Assembly: GCF_005796185.1 (NCBI RefSeq) | Contig: NZ_VAHM01000016.1 | Coordinates: 29,696 to 93,695, forward strand | DNA from: Pseudarthrobacter sp. NamB4 | GTDB lineage: Bacteria > Actinomycetota > Actinomycetes > Actinomycetales > Micrococcaceae | Length of the DNA stretch: 64,000 bases | Reading direction: 5' to 3' | In this document: in pieces, positions 11,571-20,246 of the stretch | Layout of the letters: every line of letters starts with the position of its first letter | Numbering within the stretch: the first letter of the stretch is position 1 | Translations under genes and position numbers: made by a program | The notes under the pieces: generated by a model | What the model was told of the DNA's origin: nothing | Seen by the model: the letters and a program-made list of their open reading frames with translations, nothing else | Databases searched by the model: none

Positions 11571-12946
11571 CTGAGGCCTTGATTCACACAACTGCTGAAA
11601 ATTCCGGAGACACTGTTGCCGCCTCCGGGGCGCAGCAGCCAGCCCCCGCAGCAGTGCCGGGATCAGCAGCCGGTGCCCTGTCCGAGGCTGGAATCCAGGA
11701 CGCGGTCCATGCGATTGCAGACCGTTCCCGGCAGGCAGCCCGGCGCATGTCGATGGCCAACAGGGCCTGGAAGGACCGGGCGCTGCGCGCCGTCGGTGCT
11801 GCCCTGCAGGAGAGCACCCAGGCCATCCTGGCTGCCAACGCCAAGGATGTCGCTGCCGGTAAGGCGAACGGTACCTCTGCAGCCCTGCTGGACCGGCTCA
11901 CGCTGACCGAAGCCCGGATCGCCGGGCTGGTGGCCGCCCTGGAAAACCTGGCCAACCTGCCCGACCCCGTCGGCAACGTAGTCCGCGGCCAGACCCTGCC
12001 CAACGGCCTGCGCCTCCGGCAGGTCAATGTGCCCATGGGCGTGGTGGCCGCCATCTATGAAGCGCGCCCCAACGTCACCGTGGACATCGCCGGCCTGGCC
12101 CTCAAGAGCGGCAACGCCGTGATCCTGCGCGGCGGCAGCGCTGCCGAGGCCACCAACGGCGTACTGGTCCGGGTGCTGCGCGAGGCCCTGGAATCGGTGG
12201 GCCTGCCGGCCGACGCAGTACAGACGGTGGACCAGTACGGCCGCGCCGGCGCCAACGCGCTCATGCGCGCCCGTGGCCGGGTGGACGTGCTCATTCCCCG
12301 CGGCGGCCGTGACCTCATCCAGACCGTGGTCAATAACTCCGCCGTCCCCGTCATCGAAACCGGCGAGGGGAACGTTCATATCTTCATTGACGAGTCCGCG
12401 GGCGAGGACATGGCCGTGGAGATCCTCCTCAACGCCAAGACGCAGCGGCCAAGTGTCTGCAACACGGTGGAGACACTCCTGGTCCACTCGGGATCCACGG
12501 TGTTCCCTGCCGTGGCAACTGCCCTTGCGAAGGCCGGTGTCAGGCTGCACGTGGACGAACGCATCCGGGCCGCGCTGCCCGCCTCCATCGAGTCCTCGCC
12601 TGCCACGGACCAGGACTGGGGAACCGAGTACATGGACCTCGACCTCGCTGTGGCCATGGTGGACAGCCTGGACGAGGCCGTCAAGCACATCCGCACCTGG
12701 ACCACAGGCCACACCGAGGCGATCCTGACCAACAATCTCGCGAATGCCGAGCGGTTCATCGCCGAAGTCGATTCCGCAGCTGTCATCGTCAACGCTTCCA
12801 CGCGGTTTACCGACGGCGGGGAGCTGGGCCTGGGTGCCGAAGTGGGTATTTCCACCCAGAAACTGCATGCGCGCGGGCCCATGGGGCTCACGGAGCTCAC
12901 CACCACCAAGTGGATCGTGCAGGGCGAGGGCCAGGTCCGCGGGTAG
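11567..12946 (+). CDS. proA: Gamma-glutamyl phosphate reductase
   Basis: Second step of proline synthesis: NADPH-dependent reduction of glutamyl-5-phosphate to the semialdehyde, probably in complex with ProB. 459 residues, about 40 longer than usual because of an Ala/Pro-rich N-terminal extension. The catalytic Cys lies in K-T-Q-R-P-S-V-C-N-T-V-E-T, and nearby motifs include R-G-G-S-A and E-T-G-E-G-N. It starts inside the proB stop (ATGA), so the two are co-translated. Confidence 0.96.
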
Positions 12947-13023
12947 CGCGCGGTACCATAGACCAGAAGCCATAAGCAGCGGGAACTTCCGCTGCCACAA
13001 ACTTTTCAACCCTAGGGGAGAAC

Positions 13024-13254
13024 ATGCTGTTCCAGCAGATCGCCATGACCGTCGCCGAAGGCGAAGAACACGAACTCGCGCCGCTGTGGGCTGAGCCGTG
13101 GGTCTTCGGCGTCGTCATTTTCGCCATCCTGCTGGTACTGATGTTCATCACCCTGTCCTACTCCAACCTGGGCAACCGGCATGCGGCCACCGAGGAACAC
13201 GCGGACCCGCACCGCCAGCACCCGAACAAGCACGATCACGGGCAGGGCCACTAA
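13024..13254 (+). CDS. Small single-span membrane protein
   Basis: A 76-residue protein with an acidic N-terminus, one strong transmembrane segment at about residues 26-47 and a His/Asp/Glu-rich tail (H-A-D-P-H-R-Q-H, ending H-D-H-G-Q-G-H) that might bind metal. AGGGGAGAA lies just before the ATG. It sits between proA and nadD in what looks like a conserved Micrococcaceae arrangement. Function unknown. Confidence 0.75.
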   Translation: MLFQQIAMTVAEGEEHELAPLWAEPWVFGVVIFAILLVLMFITLSYSNLGNRHAATEEHADPHRQHPNKHDHGQGH

Positions 13255-13306
13255 CATTTCCCGCGTTCTGCACCGTAACGGTGCCAAAGGCAGGCTGCGG
13301 CTTGGC

Positions 13307-13924
13307 GTGATGGGTGGGACCTTCGATCCCATCCATCACGGCCACCTTGTCGCGGCCAGTGAAGTGGCTGCCGAGTTTGACCTGGATGAAGTCGTTTTCG
13401 TTCCTACTGGACAGCCGTGGCAGAAGTCGCACAAAAAGGTCAGCGAGGCCGAACACCGGTACCTCATGACGGTCATTGCTACGGCCTCCAACCCGCGCTT
13501 CACCGTGAGCCGGGTGGACGTTGACCGTCCAGGGCCCACCTACACCATCGACACGCTGCGGGACCTTCGCGCCCAGCGCCCGGACGCGGACCTGTTCTTC
13601 ATCACCGGTGCGGACGCGCTGGCGCAGATCCTGTCCTGGAAGGACATCGACGAACTGTGGTCGCTGGCCCATTTCGTCGGGGTCACGCGGCCCGGCCACG
13701 AGCTGGACGGGATGGGGCGCGACGACGTCAGCCTCCTGGAAGTGCCGGCCATGGCCATCTCCTCCAGCGACTGCCGCGCCCGCGTGGCAGCAAATGATCC
13801 CGTCTGGTACCTGGTGCCGGACGGCGTGGTCCAGTACATCGCCAAGTACGGCCTTTATATCGAGGCGCCGGCAGCCGGGAATGAAGTACTTTCCGAAGCA
13901 CGTGAACCAGCCAGTACTGAATGA
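13307..13924 (+). CDS. nadD: Nicotinate-nucleotide adenylyltransferase
   Basis: Joins nicotinate mononucleotide to AMP in NAD synthesis. The nucleotidyltransferase signature [11 protein letters not shown] is at the very start, and the second motif (I-S-S-S-D-C-R in place of I-S-S-T-x-I-R) comes late. The start is uncertain. GTG at 13307 or ATG at 13310 clips the R-L-G strand that precedes the motif in relatives. The next in-frame ATG, at 13181, overlaps the preceding small gene by 74 bases, so a rarer start codon between 13256 and 13295 is possible. About 205 residues from this start. Four genes on, rsfS completes a typical nadD-rsfS locus. Confidence 0.9.
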   Translation: MMGGTFDPIHHGHLVAASEVAAEFDLDEVVFVPTGQPWQKSHKKVSEAEHRYLMTVIATASNPRFTVSRVDVDRPGPTYTIDTLRDLRAQRPDADLFFITGADALAQILSWKDIDELWSLAHFVGVTRPGHELDGMGRDDVSLLEVPAMAISSSDCRARVAANDPVWYLVPDGVVQYIAKYGLYIEAPAAGNEVLSEAREPASTE

Positions 13925-13931
13925 GTTCTCA

Positions 13932-15308
13932 ATGAGTCAGGAACAGCCCCCCATCCGCAGCCGCCGGGAACTACGGAAGGCCAGGGATGCCCAGCAGGCC
14001 TCCGTGCCTACGGGCGCGGAACAAGTTTCCCCTGCCGCAAAGTCGACGGATGCCAAGCCTTCCGTCGCAACCACGCCTGCGGCAACGCGGCCGGCAGGAA
14101 CGCCGCCTGCTGCAACGCCGCCGGGGCCCCGGGCAGCCGGCGCCGCGGCCGGGCAGGCCGCCGCCCAGCGGTCCTCCCAGATCCGGGCACGTGACCGGGC
14201 AGCCCTTCGCACCATCAAGGAGCTGGAGGAAAAGGAGGGCCAGCTTGCTGCCGGAGGGCCGCCCACCCGCCGCCAGCTACGCCTGCAGCAGCTCAAGGAA
14301 CAGGCGCTGACTGCCGCCAATCCGATTGTCCCCCCTGCTTCCGGTGCTTCGGATTCCGCACCGGCTTCAGCTCCCGCCGCCCCTGCGGCCTCTGGCGCTC
14401 CGGCGGAACCGCGAAAGAGCAAGCCCCGGTCCGGAGGGAAGAAGGGCGACGGCGCCGGGGAGGCCGGGTCCCAGGACGGCAAGCTCCCCTCCCAGCTTGG
14501 AGCGGGTTCCCCGGCTCCCGAAGGCATGACGGTGGAGCAGGCCTTGGCGGCGCGGGCGCTGATCGCAGAGCAGGCCAAGAACCAGATTGCCAAGATGGAG
14601 CACATCGCCTCCCTGGACCCGGAAGCTGTTGATCCGGAGATCCTGGCTGAGCAGATTGCACTGGCCGAACGGGCGGCCGTCATGAACCGCCGCGCCATGG
14701 CCAAGCAGAAACTGGCAGAGCAGGCGGGGGCTCCACTGCCTGCCAAGGATCCTGCCCCGGCCCCTGGCCGGGAAGCGGGTAAGAAGGACCAGCGCAGTAG
14801 CACAGCCCCGGGTGCAGGTCAGCGGCCGGGTCCCTCCACGGCCAACAACCTGGCCATGGTCACCCCGCTGGAGTTCGTGCAGGTTCCAGGAATTGACCGG
14901 CCTGTCATGAAACGGCCTGCCACCTCGCACGTGCCGGTGACTACCCGTCCCGGAACCAAGGTGACGCCGTCCGCCACCAGGAAGCCGCGCCCCTCAGCGC
15001 CCAAGCGCCCTGCTCCCGCGGACGCCGCGTCAGGCCGTTCCAACGTCATTGCCAGGGCTGAAGCTGCTGCGCGGGCGGCTGCCCGCCCGCAGACACTGCG
15101 GACGGAAGAGAGCGTCGGAGAGGACCTTTTCGAGGAGCTGCCGCGCGTTCCCGCCAGCTCCGCCTATGGGCTGGAACCCCTGGACGCAGCCACTGCAGGA
15201 CTGGCCCGGGCAAAGCGGAACAGGGTCCTGCAGCTCTCCATCCTGGCATTCGGAGTGGTGGCCCTGATCTCGGGGATCCTCCTGATCATCAGCGGCATGT
15301 CCAGCTGA
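13932..15308 (+). CDS. Pro/Ala-rich protein with C-terminal membrane anchor
   Basis: A 458-residue protein beginning M-S-Q-E-Q-P-P-I-R-S-R-R-E-L-R-K-A-R. Most of it is disordered Ala/Pro/Gly-rich sequence, with helical, possibly coiled-coil stretches at about 70-120 (E-L-E-E-K-E-G-Q) and about 200-260. One hydrophobic segment at about 430-452 lies next to the C-terminus, so the bulk should be cytoplasmic with a tail anchor. It lies between nadD and rsfS, eight bases after nadD. I recognise the position and layout from Arthrobacter relatives but no domain, so function is unknown. Confidence 0.8.
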   Translation: MSQEQPPIRSRRELRKARDAQQASVPTGAEQVSPAAKSTDAKPSVATTPAATRPAGTPPAATPPGPRAAGAAAGQAAAQRSSQIRARDRAALRTIKELEEKEGQLAAGGPPTRRQLRLQQLKEQALTAANPIVPPASGASDSAPASAPAAPAASGAPAEPRKSKPRSGGKKGDGAGEAGSQDGKLPSQLGAGSPAPEGMTVEQALAARALIAEQAKNQIAKMEHIASLDPEAVDPEILAEQIALAERAAVMNRRAMAKQKLAEQAGAPLPAKDPAPAPGREAGKKDQRSSTAPGAGQRPGPSTANNLAMVTPLEFVQVPGIDRPVMKRPATSHVPVTTRPGTKVTPSATRKPRPSAPKRPAPADAASGRSNVIARAEAAARAAARPQTLRTEESVGEDLFEELPRVPASSAYGLEPLDAATAGLARAKRNRVLQLSILAFGVVALISGILLIISGMSS

Positions 15309-15352
15309 CTGCTGCGGCCGGCCGTACATTTTCTCACCCAACAAGGAGTCAC

Positions 15353-15754
15353 GTGACTGCATCGGAATCATCCCTCGCCATAGCCCGCACCGCCGCCAAG
15401 GCAGCTGCGGACAAAATTGCCCAGGACATTGTTGCCCTGGATGTCAGCGAGCGGCTCGCCCTGGCTGACGTCTTCCTTATCGCATCGGCCCCCAGCGAAC
15501 GCCAGGTCAACGCCATCGTTGACGGGATCGAGGAGGAGCTCCTGAAGCAGGACCTGCGGCCCGTCCGCCGCGAAGGCCGTTCCGGCGGCCGCTGGGTACT
15601 GCTCGATTACTCGGACATCGTCATCCACGTCCAGCACGAGGAGGACCGTGTGTTCTACGCACTGGAACGCCTGTGGAAGGACTGCCCGGTAGTGGACCTG
15701 CAGCTTGGAGACGACGCCTCGGCCAAGGCCGCTGCTGTGTCCGAGAACGAGTAA
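15353..15754 (+). CDS. rsfS: Ribosomal silencing factor RsfS (Iojap family)
   Basis: Binds L14 on the 50S subunit and blocks subunit joining in starvation. 133 residues with the family's D-V-S-E-R-L-A-L-A-D-V-F-L-I-A-S-A motif near residue 30, G-G-R-W-V-L-L-D-Y-S-D-I-V-I-H-V and a C-terminal Y-A-L-E-R-L-W-K-D. The GTG start is preceded by AAGGAG at a good distance. Usual neighbour of nadD. Confidence 0.95.
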   Translation: MTASESSLAIARTAAKAAADKIAQDIVALDVSERLALADVFLIASAPSERQVNAIVDGIEEELLKQDLRPVRREGRSGGRWVLLDYSDIVIHVQHEEDRVFYALERLWKDCPVVDLQLGDDASAKAAAVSENE

Positions 15755-15784
15755 ATTCGCGTCACCACGGGGAATATGCCCGAT

Positions 15785-15814
15785 TTGGAATTTTTGGAAT
15801 TGCTGTTCTAAGAT
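15785..15814 (+). promoter_or_regulatory. Promoter of the first tRNA-Ala
   Basis: TTGGAA at 15785-15790, 18-base spacer, TAAGAT at 15809-15814. The predicted start lies about 50 bases before the mature tRNA. The AT-rich stretch stands out locally. Confidence 0.6.
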
Positions 15815-15869
15815 ATTTGAGTTGCTTCGGGGAAGCCCGAAAAAAGTTCTTCAAGGGCAGCAACAATCC

Positions 15870-15942
15870 GGGGCTGTGGCGCAGCTGGTAGCGCACCTGC
15901 ATGGCATGCAGGGGGTCAGGGGTTCGAGTCCCCTCAGCTCCA
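15870..15942 (+). tRNA. tRNA-Ala (GGC)
   Basis: A 73-base cloverleaf. Acceptor arm GGGGCTG pairs with CAGCTCC; the D arm is GCGC-AGCTGGTA-GCGC; the anticodon arm CCTGC-ATGGCAT-GCAGG has anticodon GGC; the T arm AGGGG-TTCGAGT-CCCCT is canonical. The terminal CCA is not encoded (ACC then G). Identical in the mature part to a second copy 275 bases downstream. Confidence 0.97.
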
Positions 15943-15951
15943 CCGGGAAGT

Positions 15952-15985
15952 CCGCCGGAATCGTATGATTCCGGCGGGCTTTTTT
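15952..15985 (+). terminator. Rho-independent terminator after tRNA-Ala 1
   Basis: Perfect 11-bp stem CCGCCGGAATC / GATTCCGGCGG with GTAT loop, followed by GCTTTTTTG. The clear U-run makes this the most canonical terminator in the window. Confidence 0.93.
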
Positions 15986-16071
15986 GTTGTGCCGGCTGTG
16001 TGCAGCGGGCACAACAGCAGGAGTGGGTTCTTGGAGAACGGGCCGTTGAGTCGACAGGGCCGGAGCGCCGA

Positions 16072-16101
16072 TTGGCGCCGCGGACGAAAGTGCATTAGGC
16101 T
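16072..16101 (+). promoter_or_regulatory. Promoter of the second tRNA-Ala
   Basis: TTGGCG at 16072-16077, 18-base spacer, TAGGCT at 16096-16101. With the terminator before it, the second tRNA copy appears to be an independent transcription unit. Confidence 0.5.
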
Positions 16102-16144
16102 GGTCGGGTTGCTCCGGGGAGTCGGTCCGGAAGCGGCAAAGTAC

Positions 16145-16217
16145 GGGGCTGTGGCGCAGCTGGTAGCGCACCTGCATGGCATGCAGGGGGTCAGGGGTTC
16201 GAGTCCCCTCAGCTCCA
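16145..16217 (+). tRNA. tRNA-Ala (GGC), second copy
   Basis: Same 73 bases as the first copy, with anticodon GGC and the same unencoded CCA. Flanking sequences differ soon outside the mature tRNA, so the duplication is not a recent large block, or the flanks have diverged while the tRNA was maintained. Confidence 0.97.
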
Positions 16218-16241
16218 CCGGAAGATGCACTGCATAGTGTA

Positions 16242-16276
16242 CGAAAGGGACGGTCCCCAAGGGACCGTCCCTTTCG
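16242..16276. terminator. Bidirectional terminator hairpin
   Basis: A perfect 16-bp stem (16242-16257 and 16261-16276) with a 3-base loop lies between the second tRNA and the convergent methyltransferase gene, 19 bases from the latter's stop. A short T-rich tail on the plus side (GTTT) suggests it serves both directions. Confidence 0.8.
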
Positions 16277-16295
16277 GTTTAACTCCGGGCGCCCG

Positions 16296-17660
16296 TTACA
16301 GCCAGGCCGTCCGGCGCAGCGGTGGCTGTTCGCCTCCCGGCCGTTGGACCAGGACCTGGTTCACGCCGGTGAGGCCGTTTTCAAAGCCCAGGGCGCTGGA
16401 GGCCATGTACAGCCGCCATACCCTTGCCCGCCCCTGGCTGGTCAGCTGGACGGCCTGGTCCCAGTTGTCCTCCAGCCTGCTGACCCAGGCGCGCAGGGTC
16501 AGCGCATAGTGTTGCCGCAGCGCCTCCACGTCAAGAATTTCAAACCCGGCAGTTTCCAGGGCCGACACCATCTCGCCAAGGCTGATCATCTCCCCGTCCG
16601 GAAAGACATAGCGGGGAATGAAGGAGTCCGGATCCGGCTTGGTGGGGCCTGCATTCCAGGAAATCGCGTGGTTCAGCAGCCGTCCGCCCGGCTTCAGCAG
16701 GCCGAGCAGCGCGGCGGCGTACCCGGCGGTTTGCTCCCGCCCCACATGCTCGGACATTCCGATGGAGCTGATGGCATCGAAGGGCCCGTCGAGGACGTCC
16801 CGGTAATCCTGTACGCGGATATCCACCCGTTCTGTCAGCCCTGCGTCTGCCGCCCGTTTCCGGGCGAGGATTGCCTGCTCGGTGGATAGGGTCACTCCCA
16901 CGACCGTTGCCCCGTACTTCCCGGCCGCGTGCAGGGCAAAGCTGCCCCAGCCGCAGCCTACGTCCAGGACCCGCATCCCCGGCCGAAGCCCCAGCTTGCG
17001 GCACACGAGGTCAAGCTTTGCCTCCTGGGCAGCGTCCAGGCCGACGGCGAGGCTGTGGCTTCCGTCAGTGCGTTCGCTGCCGTAGCCTGCCTCTGGCCAT
17101 ACGGCACAGGAATAGACCATCGACGGCCCCAGCACCAGGGCGTAAAATTCATTGCCCACATCGTAATGATGGGAGATGGCCGCCACGTCACGGCGGCGCG
17201 AGTGCAGCCGTCCCTTGCGGACGACCCTGGCCTCTTCCGGTGGAGGTGCGGGATTGGGGCCAAGGGCTCCCAGCCGGACGGCGGTGCGCAGCAGCGTCCA
17301 GATTTCGGCAGCCGTCAACGGTCGGAAGGGGCCAGGCTCGGCGAACTTGCCGGCGGAGCTCAACGCACTGAATGCAGCGAAGATGTTTCCCGGAGAGTCG
17401 ATGTCGCCGGCCACGTAGGCCCGGCTCAGGCCCAGCTGGCCCGGGGACCACAGGATCCGGCGCAGCGCGCGCCGGGACCGGAACTCCAGGATGGGAGCCC
17501 CCTCCGGCCCTGCCTCCGAACCATCCCACGCCCGCAAGCGCAATGGTATCTCCGGGGTACCCAGGACAACTGCCAACGCCTTGGCCAACCGCGCCGCCTT
17601 CCCGTTCCCTGTGCCTGTGCCTGAGCCCTTGCCTCTGCCTGTGACCTTGCCTGCCGTCAT
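16296..17660 (-). CDS. Cyclopropane-fatty-acyl-phospholipid synthase-like methyltransferase
   Basis: SAM-dependent enzyme of the CFA synthase/mycolic-acid cyclopropane synthase family (454 residues), which modifies unsaturated acyl chains of membrane lipids. Residues about 1-150 form the variable lipid-binding part. D-V-G-N-E-F-Y-A-L-V-L and Y-S-C-A-V-W are family motifs, V-L-D-V-G-C-G-W-G-S is the SAM site, and S-I-G-M-S-E-H-V-G contains the conserved Glu. ATG at 17660 is chosen for the GGGAGGAG sequence just upstream; a longer frame would run into the divergent gene. The exact product (cyclopropane or methyl-branched fatty acid) cannot be told from sequence. Confidence 0.9.
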   Translation of the reverse strand: MTAGKVTGRGKGSGTGTGNGKAARLAKALAVVLGTPEIPLRLRAWDGSEAGPEGAPILEFRSRRALRRILWSPGQLGLSRAYVAGDIDSPGNIFAAFSALSSAGKFAEPGPFRPLTAAEIWTLLRTAVRLGALGPNPAPPPEEARVVRKGRLHSRRRDVAAISHHYDVGNEFYALVLGPSMVYSCAVWPEAGYGSERTDGSHSLAVGLDAAQEAKLDLVCRKLGLRPGMRVLDVGCGWGSFALHAAGKYGATVVGVTLSTEQAILARKRAADAGLTERVDIRVQDYRDVLDGPFDAISSIGMSEHVGREQTAGYAAALLGLLKPGGRLLNHAISWNAGPTKPDPDSFIPRYVFPDGEMISLGEMVSALETAGFEILDVEALRQHYALTLRAWVSRLEDNWDQAVQLTSQGRARVWRLYMASSALGFENGLTGVNQVLVQRPGGEQPPLRRTAWL

Positions 17661-17714
17661 GATGCTCCTCCCGTCGCCATGGGCCAAGACTAAGGCCGGA
17701 ACCCCCGGCGCGAC

Positions 17715-17720
17715 TATCAT
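17715..17720 (+). promoter_or_regulatory. -10 box placing transcription start at the GTG codon
   Basis: TATCAT ends six bases before the GTG start of the monooxygenase gene. The transcript would then begin at or next to the start codon, making it leaderless. No clear -35 box is seen. Confidence 0.4.
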
Positions 17721-17726
17721 GGGGGA

Positions 17727-18809
17727 GTGAATTCTGCCCGAACCGACGTCGTGGTCATCGGCGCCGGTCAGGCCGGGCTTTCCGCTGCCTACCACCTCCA
17801 GCGCCGGGGCCTGGACTACGTAGTTCTCGACGCCGAGAGCGGCCCCGGAGGTGCGTGGCGCCACCGCTGGAAGAGCCTGCGAATGGAAACAGTCAACGGC
17901 ATCAGCGACCTGCCGGGCATCGCCAAGCCTGCAGTAAATCCCCGGGAGCCCAGCTCGGAGTTCCTGACCCGGTATTTTGGCGGCTATGAAGAGGAACTGG
18001 GCCTGGCCGTCCAGCGCCCGGTCAAGGTGACGTCCGTCAGCCGCGAGGACGACGACCCTGACGGCCGGCTGGTGGTCAGTACGTCCCGCGGTGATTGGAC
18101 AGCCCGGGCTGTCATCAACGCCACTGGAACGTGGACCCGCCCCTTCTGGCCACTCTATCCCGGCCAGTCAACGTTCCGCGGGCGGCAGCTGCATGTGGCG
18201 GACTACGTCTCGGCAGATGAGTTCACAGGCCGGCACGTGACAGTGGTGGGCGGCGGCATCTCCGCCGTAGGCCTCCTCGATGAGATCTCGCGCGTCACGA
18301 CCACAAGCTGGTTCACCCGCCGGGAACCGGTGTGGCGCGAGGAGGAGTTCGACGCGAAGGCAGGACACGACGCCGTGGCCCTGGTGGAGGAGCGGGTCCG
18401 CCGGGGACTGCCGCCGCAGAGCGGGGTTTCGGTGACCGGGCTGATCTGGACGCCGACGCTCAGGTCCGCCGCTGCCAGGGGTGTACTCGACCGCAAGCCG
18501 ATGTTCACGTCCATAGAGCCCCATGGCGTCCGGCTGGCCGATGGCGGATTCCTGCCGGCGGATGTCCTCCTATGGGCCACCGGATTCCGCCCGGAGATCG
18601 AACACCTCGCACCATTGCACCTGCGGGGACCCGGTGGCGGCATACTCATGGATGGAACACAGGTGGCGCAGGAACCTCGCGTCCATCTGGTGGGATACGG
18701 CCCGTCGTCGTCCACTATCGGCGCCAACCTGGCAGGACGCGCGGCGGTGTCCGCCATCCTGAAACTGCCAGGGATCGATCCGACAGCGGCACCGGCAATC
18801 TGGGGCTGA
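17727..18809 (+). CDS. Flavin-containing NAD(P)-binding monooxygenase
   Basis: A 360-residue two-dinucleotide-domain flavoprotein. The FAD motif V-V-V-I-G-A-G-Q-A-G-L-S-A is at the N-terminus and the NADPH motif V-T-V-V-G-G-G-I-S-A-V-G at about 172. The A-T-G-F-R-P-E near residue 287 is the usual late FAD contact. This layout fits the group-B flavin monooxygenase/thioredoxin-reductase-like family; the substrate is unknown. The GTG start has no separated Shine-Dalgarno, and a -10 box sits just before it. It ends before the methyltransferase gene on the same strand. Confidence 0.88.
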   Translation: MNSARTDVVVIGAGQAGLSAAYHLQRRGLDYVVLDAESGPGGAWRHRWKSLRMETVNGISDLPGIAKPAVNPREPSSEFLTRYFGGYEEELGLAVQRPVKVTSVSREDDDPDGRLVVSTSRGDWTARAVINATGTWTRPFWPLYPGQSTFRGRQLHVADYVSADEFTGRHVTVVGGGISAVGLLDEISRVTTTSWFTRREPVWREEEFDAKAGHDAVALVEERVRRGLPPQSGVSVTGLIWTPTLRSAAARGVLDRKPMFTSIEPHGVRLADGGFLPADVLLWATGFRPEIEHLAPLHLRGPGGGILMDGTQVAQEPRVHLVGYGPSSSTIGANLAGRAAVSAILKLPGIDPTAAPAIWG

Positions 18810-18883
18810 GCACCGACCGGCGCGACAGCCGCGGGATGCGGCAGCGGCACAATCACAAGCAGAAAAGAAAGCGGCAGGAACAG

Positions 18884-20077
18884 TTGGCATCAGACACCCT
18901 TGAGCACGTCTTCGGCGCCCTCAGGCGGCGGCCCGACGTCGAAGCTGCGAACCTGCAGGCATGGGACGCCACGGACCGCCTCCTGCTGGAAACAGCTGCG
19001 GGAGTCGTGCGCAGCGGGAGCACAGTGGCCGTCGTGGGGGATCGCTACGGCGCCCTGACCCTCGGCACTCTTGCCACCCTTAGCCCCGGTGCCGTGCGTG
19101 TGCATCAGGACCTCATCACGGGTGAACGTGCGCTCCAGCTCAACGCGGCTGCGCTCCGTCAGGCCGCTGTCCTGCCTGGCACCACAGCAGGCACGGCGGG
19201 CAGGGGGACGGGAGTGGAACCCGGCTTCACGCAGCTGCCGTTCGGGCCGGACCTCCTGGCCGGCGCGCAGACGGTGCTTTTGCAGCTGCCCAAGACCCTC
19301 GCGGAACTGGACGAGATCGCTGCCGCGGTGGCCAGGCATGCGGCATCTGACGTAAAACTTTTGGCCGGGGGCCGGGTAAAGCACATGTCCCTTGGCATGA
19401 ACGCGGTTCTGGAACGTCACTTCGGCTCCGTCCAGCCGCAGCTCGCCAGGCAGAAATCACGCGTGATCCTGGCCAGTGAACCGCAGGGGGACAGCCGGCC
19501 GGAACGGTACCCGGTGATGGAGCACATCGCTGAGCTGGACCTGAACGTGGCTGCGCACGGGGCCGTCTTCGCCGGAACCAGGTTGGACATCGGTACCCGG
19601 TTCCTGCTGACGTTCCTTCCGGAGATGAAGGAGGCCCGGCACGCCGTGGACCTCGGCTGCGGCACCGGGATCCTCGCCGCCATGTATGCACGCCGGCACC
19701 CCGCCTCCGCTGTGACCGCCACCGACCAGTCAGCAGCCGCAGTGGCGTCGGCGCAGGCGACGGCACGTGCCAACGGACTGGAGGAGCAGATTACGGTCCT
19801 CCAGGACGACGCCCTGGGTACCATGGCGGACGGCAGCGTGGACCTGGTCCTGCTCAACCCGCCATTCCACGTGGGAGCCGGCGTGCACGCGGGGGCAGGC
19901 CTGAAGCTGATCGAAGCGGCAGGCCGGGTGCTGGTGCCGCACGGCGAGCTTTGGACGGTGTTCAACAGGCACCTGCCCTACCTGCCGGCGCTGGAACGGC
20001 AGGTGGGACCCACCTCTGTGAAGGGACGGAACCCCAAGTTCACGGTGACCCTCAGCACCCGCCGCAGCCCCAGGTGA
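18884..20077 (+). CDS. Class I SAM-dependent methyltransferase, RsmC/RlmG-like
   Basis: 397 residues in two tandem methyltransferase-like halves. The N-terminal half (about 1-190) is degenerate with no SAM motif, and the C-terminal half (about 200-395) is active, with A-V-D-L-G-C-G-T-G-I-L and N-P-P-F-H-V-G. That arrangement matches RsmC/RlmG, which methylate guanine N2 in 16S or 23S rRNA. The TTG start is supported by GGCAGGAA about six bases upstream; ATG at 18836 would add a Lys/Arg/Gln-rich leader without a ribosome site. Confidence 0.88.
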   Translation: MASDTLEHVFGALRRRPDVEAANLQAWDATDRLLLETAAGVVRSGSTVAVVGDRYGALTLGTLATLSPGAVRVHQDLITGERALQLNAAALRQAAVLPGTTAGTAGRGTGVEPGFTQLPFGPDLLAGAQTVLLQLPKTLAELDEIAAAVARHAASDVKLLAGGRVKHMSLGMNAVLERHFGSVQPQLARQKSRVILASEPQGDSRPERYPVMEHIAELDLNVAAHGAVFAGTRLDIGTRFLLTFLPEMKEARHAVDLGCGTGILAAMYARRHPASAVTATDQSAAAVASAQATARANGLEEQITVLQDDALGTMADGSVDLVLLNPPFHVGAGVHAGAGLKLIEAAGRVLVPHGELWTVFNRHLPYLPALERQVGPTSVKGRNPKFTVTLSTRRSPR

Positions 20078-20246
20078 TCCGGCGTAAGCACCGCTGCGGG
20101 CGAGCTCCTGCCCCTGCGGAACGGGCGGAAGGAGCGGCACCCGTCCTGCGCCGCGCCGTCGTTCCGGCATGTGGGTCTGGGCCCCGGCGTAACGTACGAT
20201 TCAAGCATCACCATAAGTACTTGGGGGACGACGTTTAGGGGACGCT

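Noticed and set aside
11663..13009. 448-codon minus-strand frame opposite proA
   Set aside because: Shadow of proA with no recognisable protein signature.
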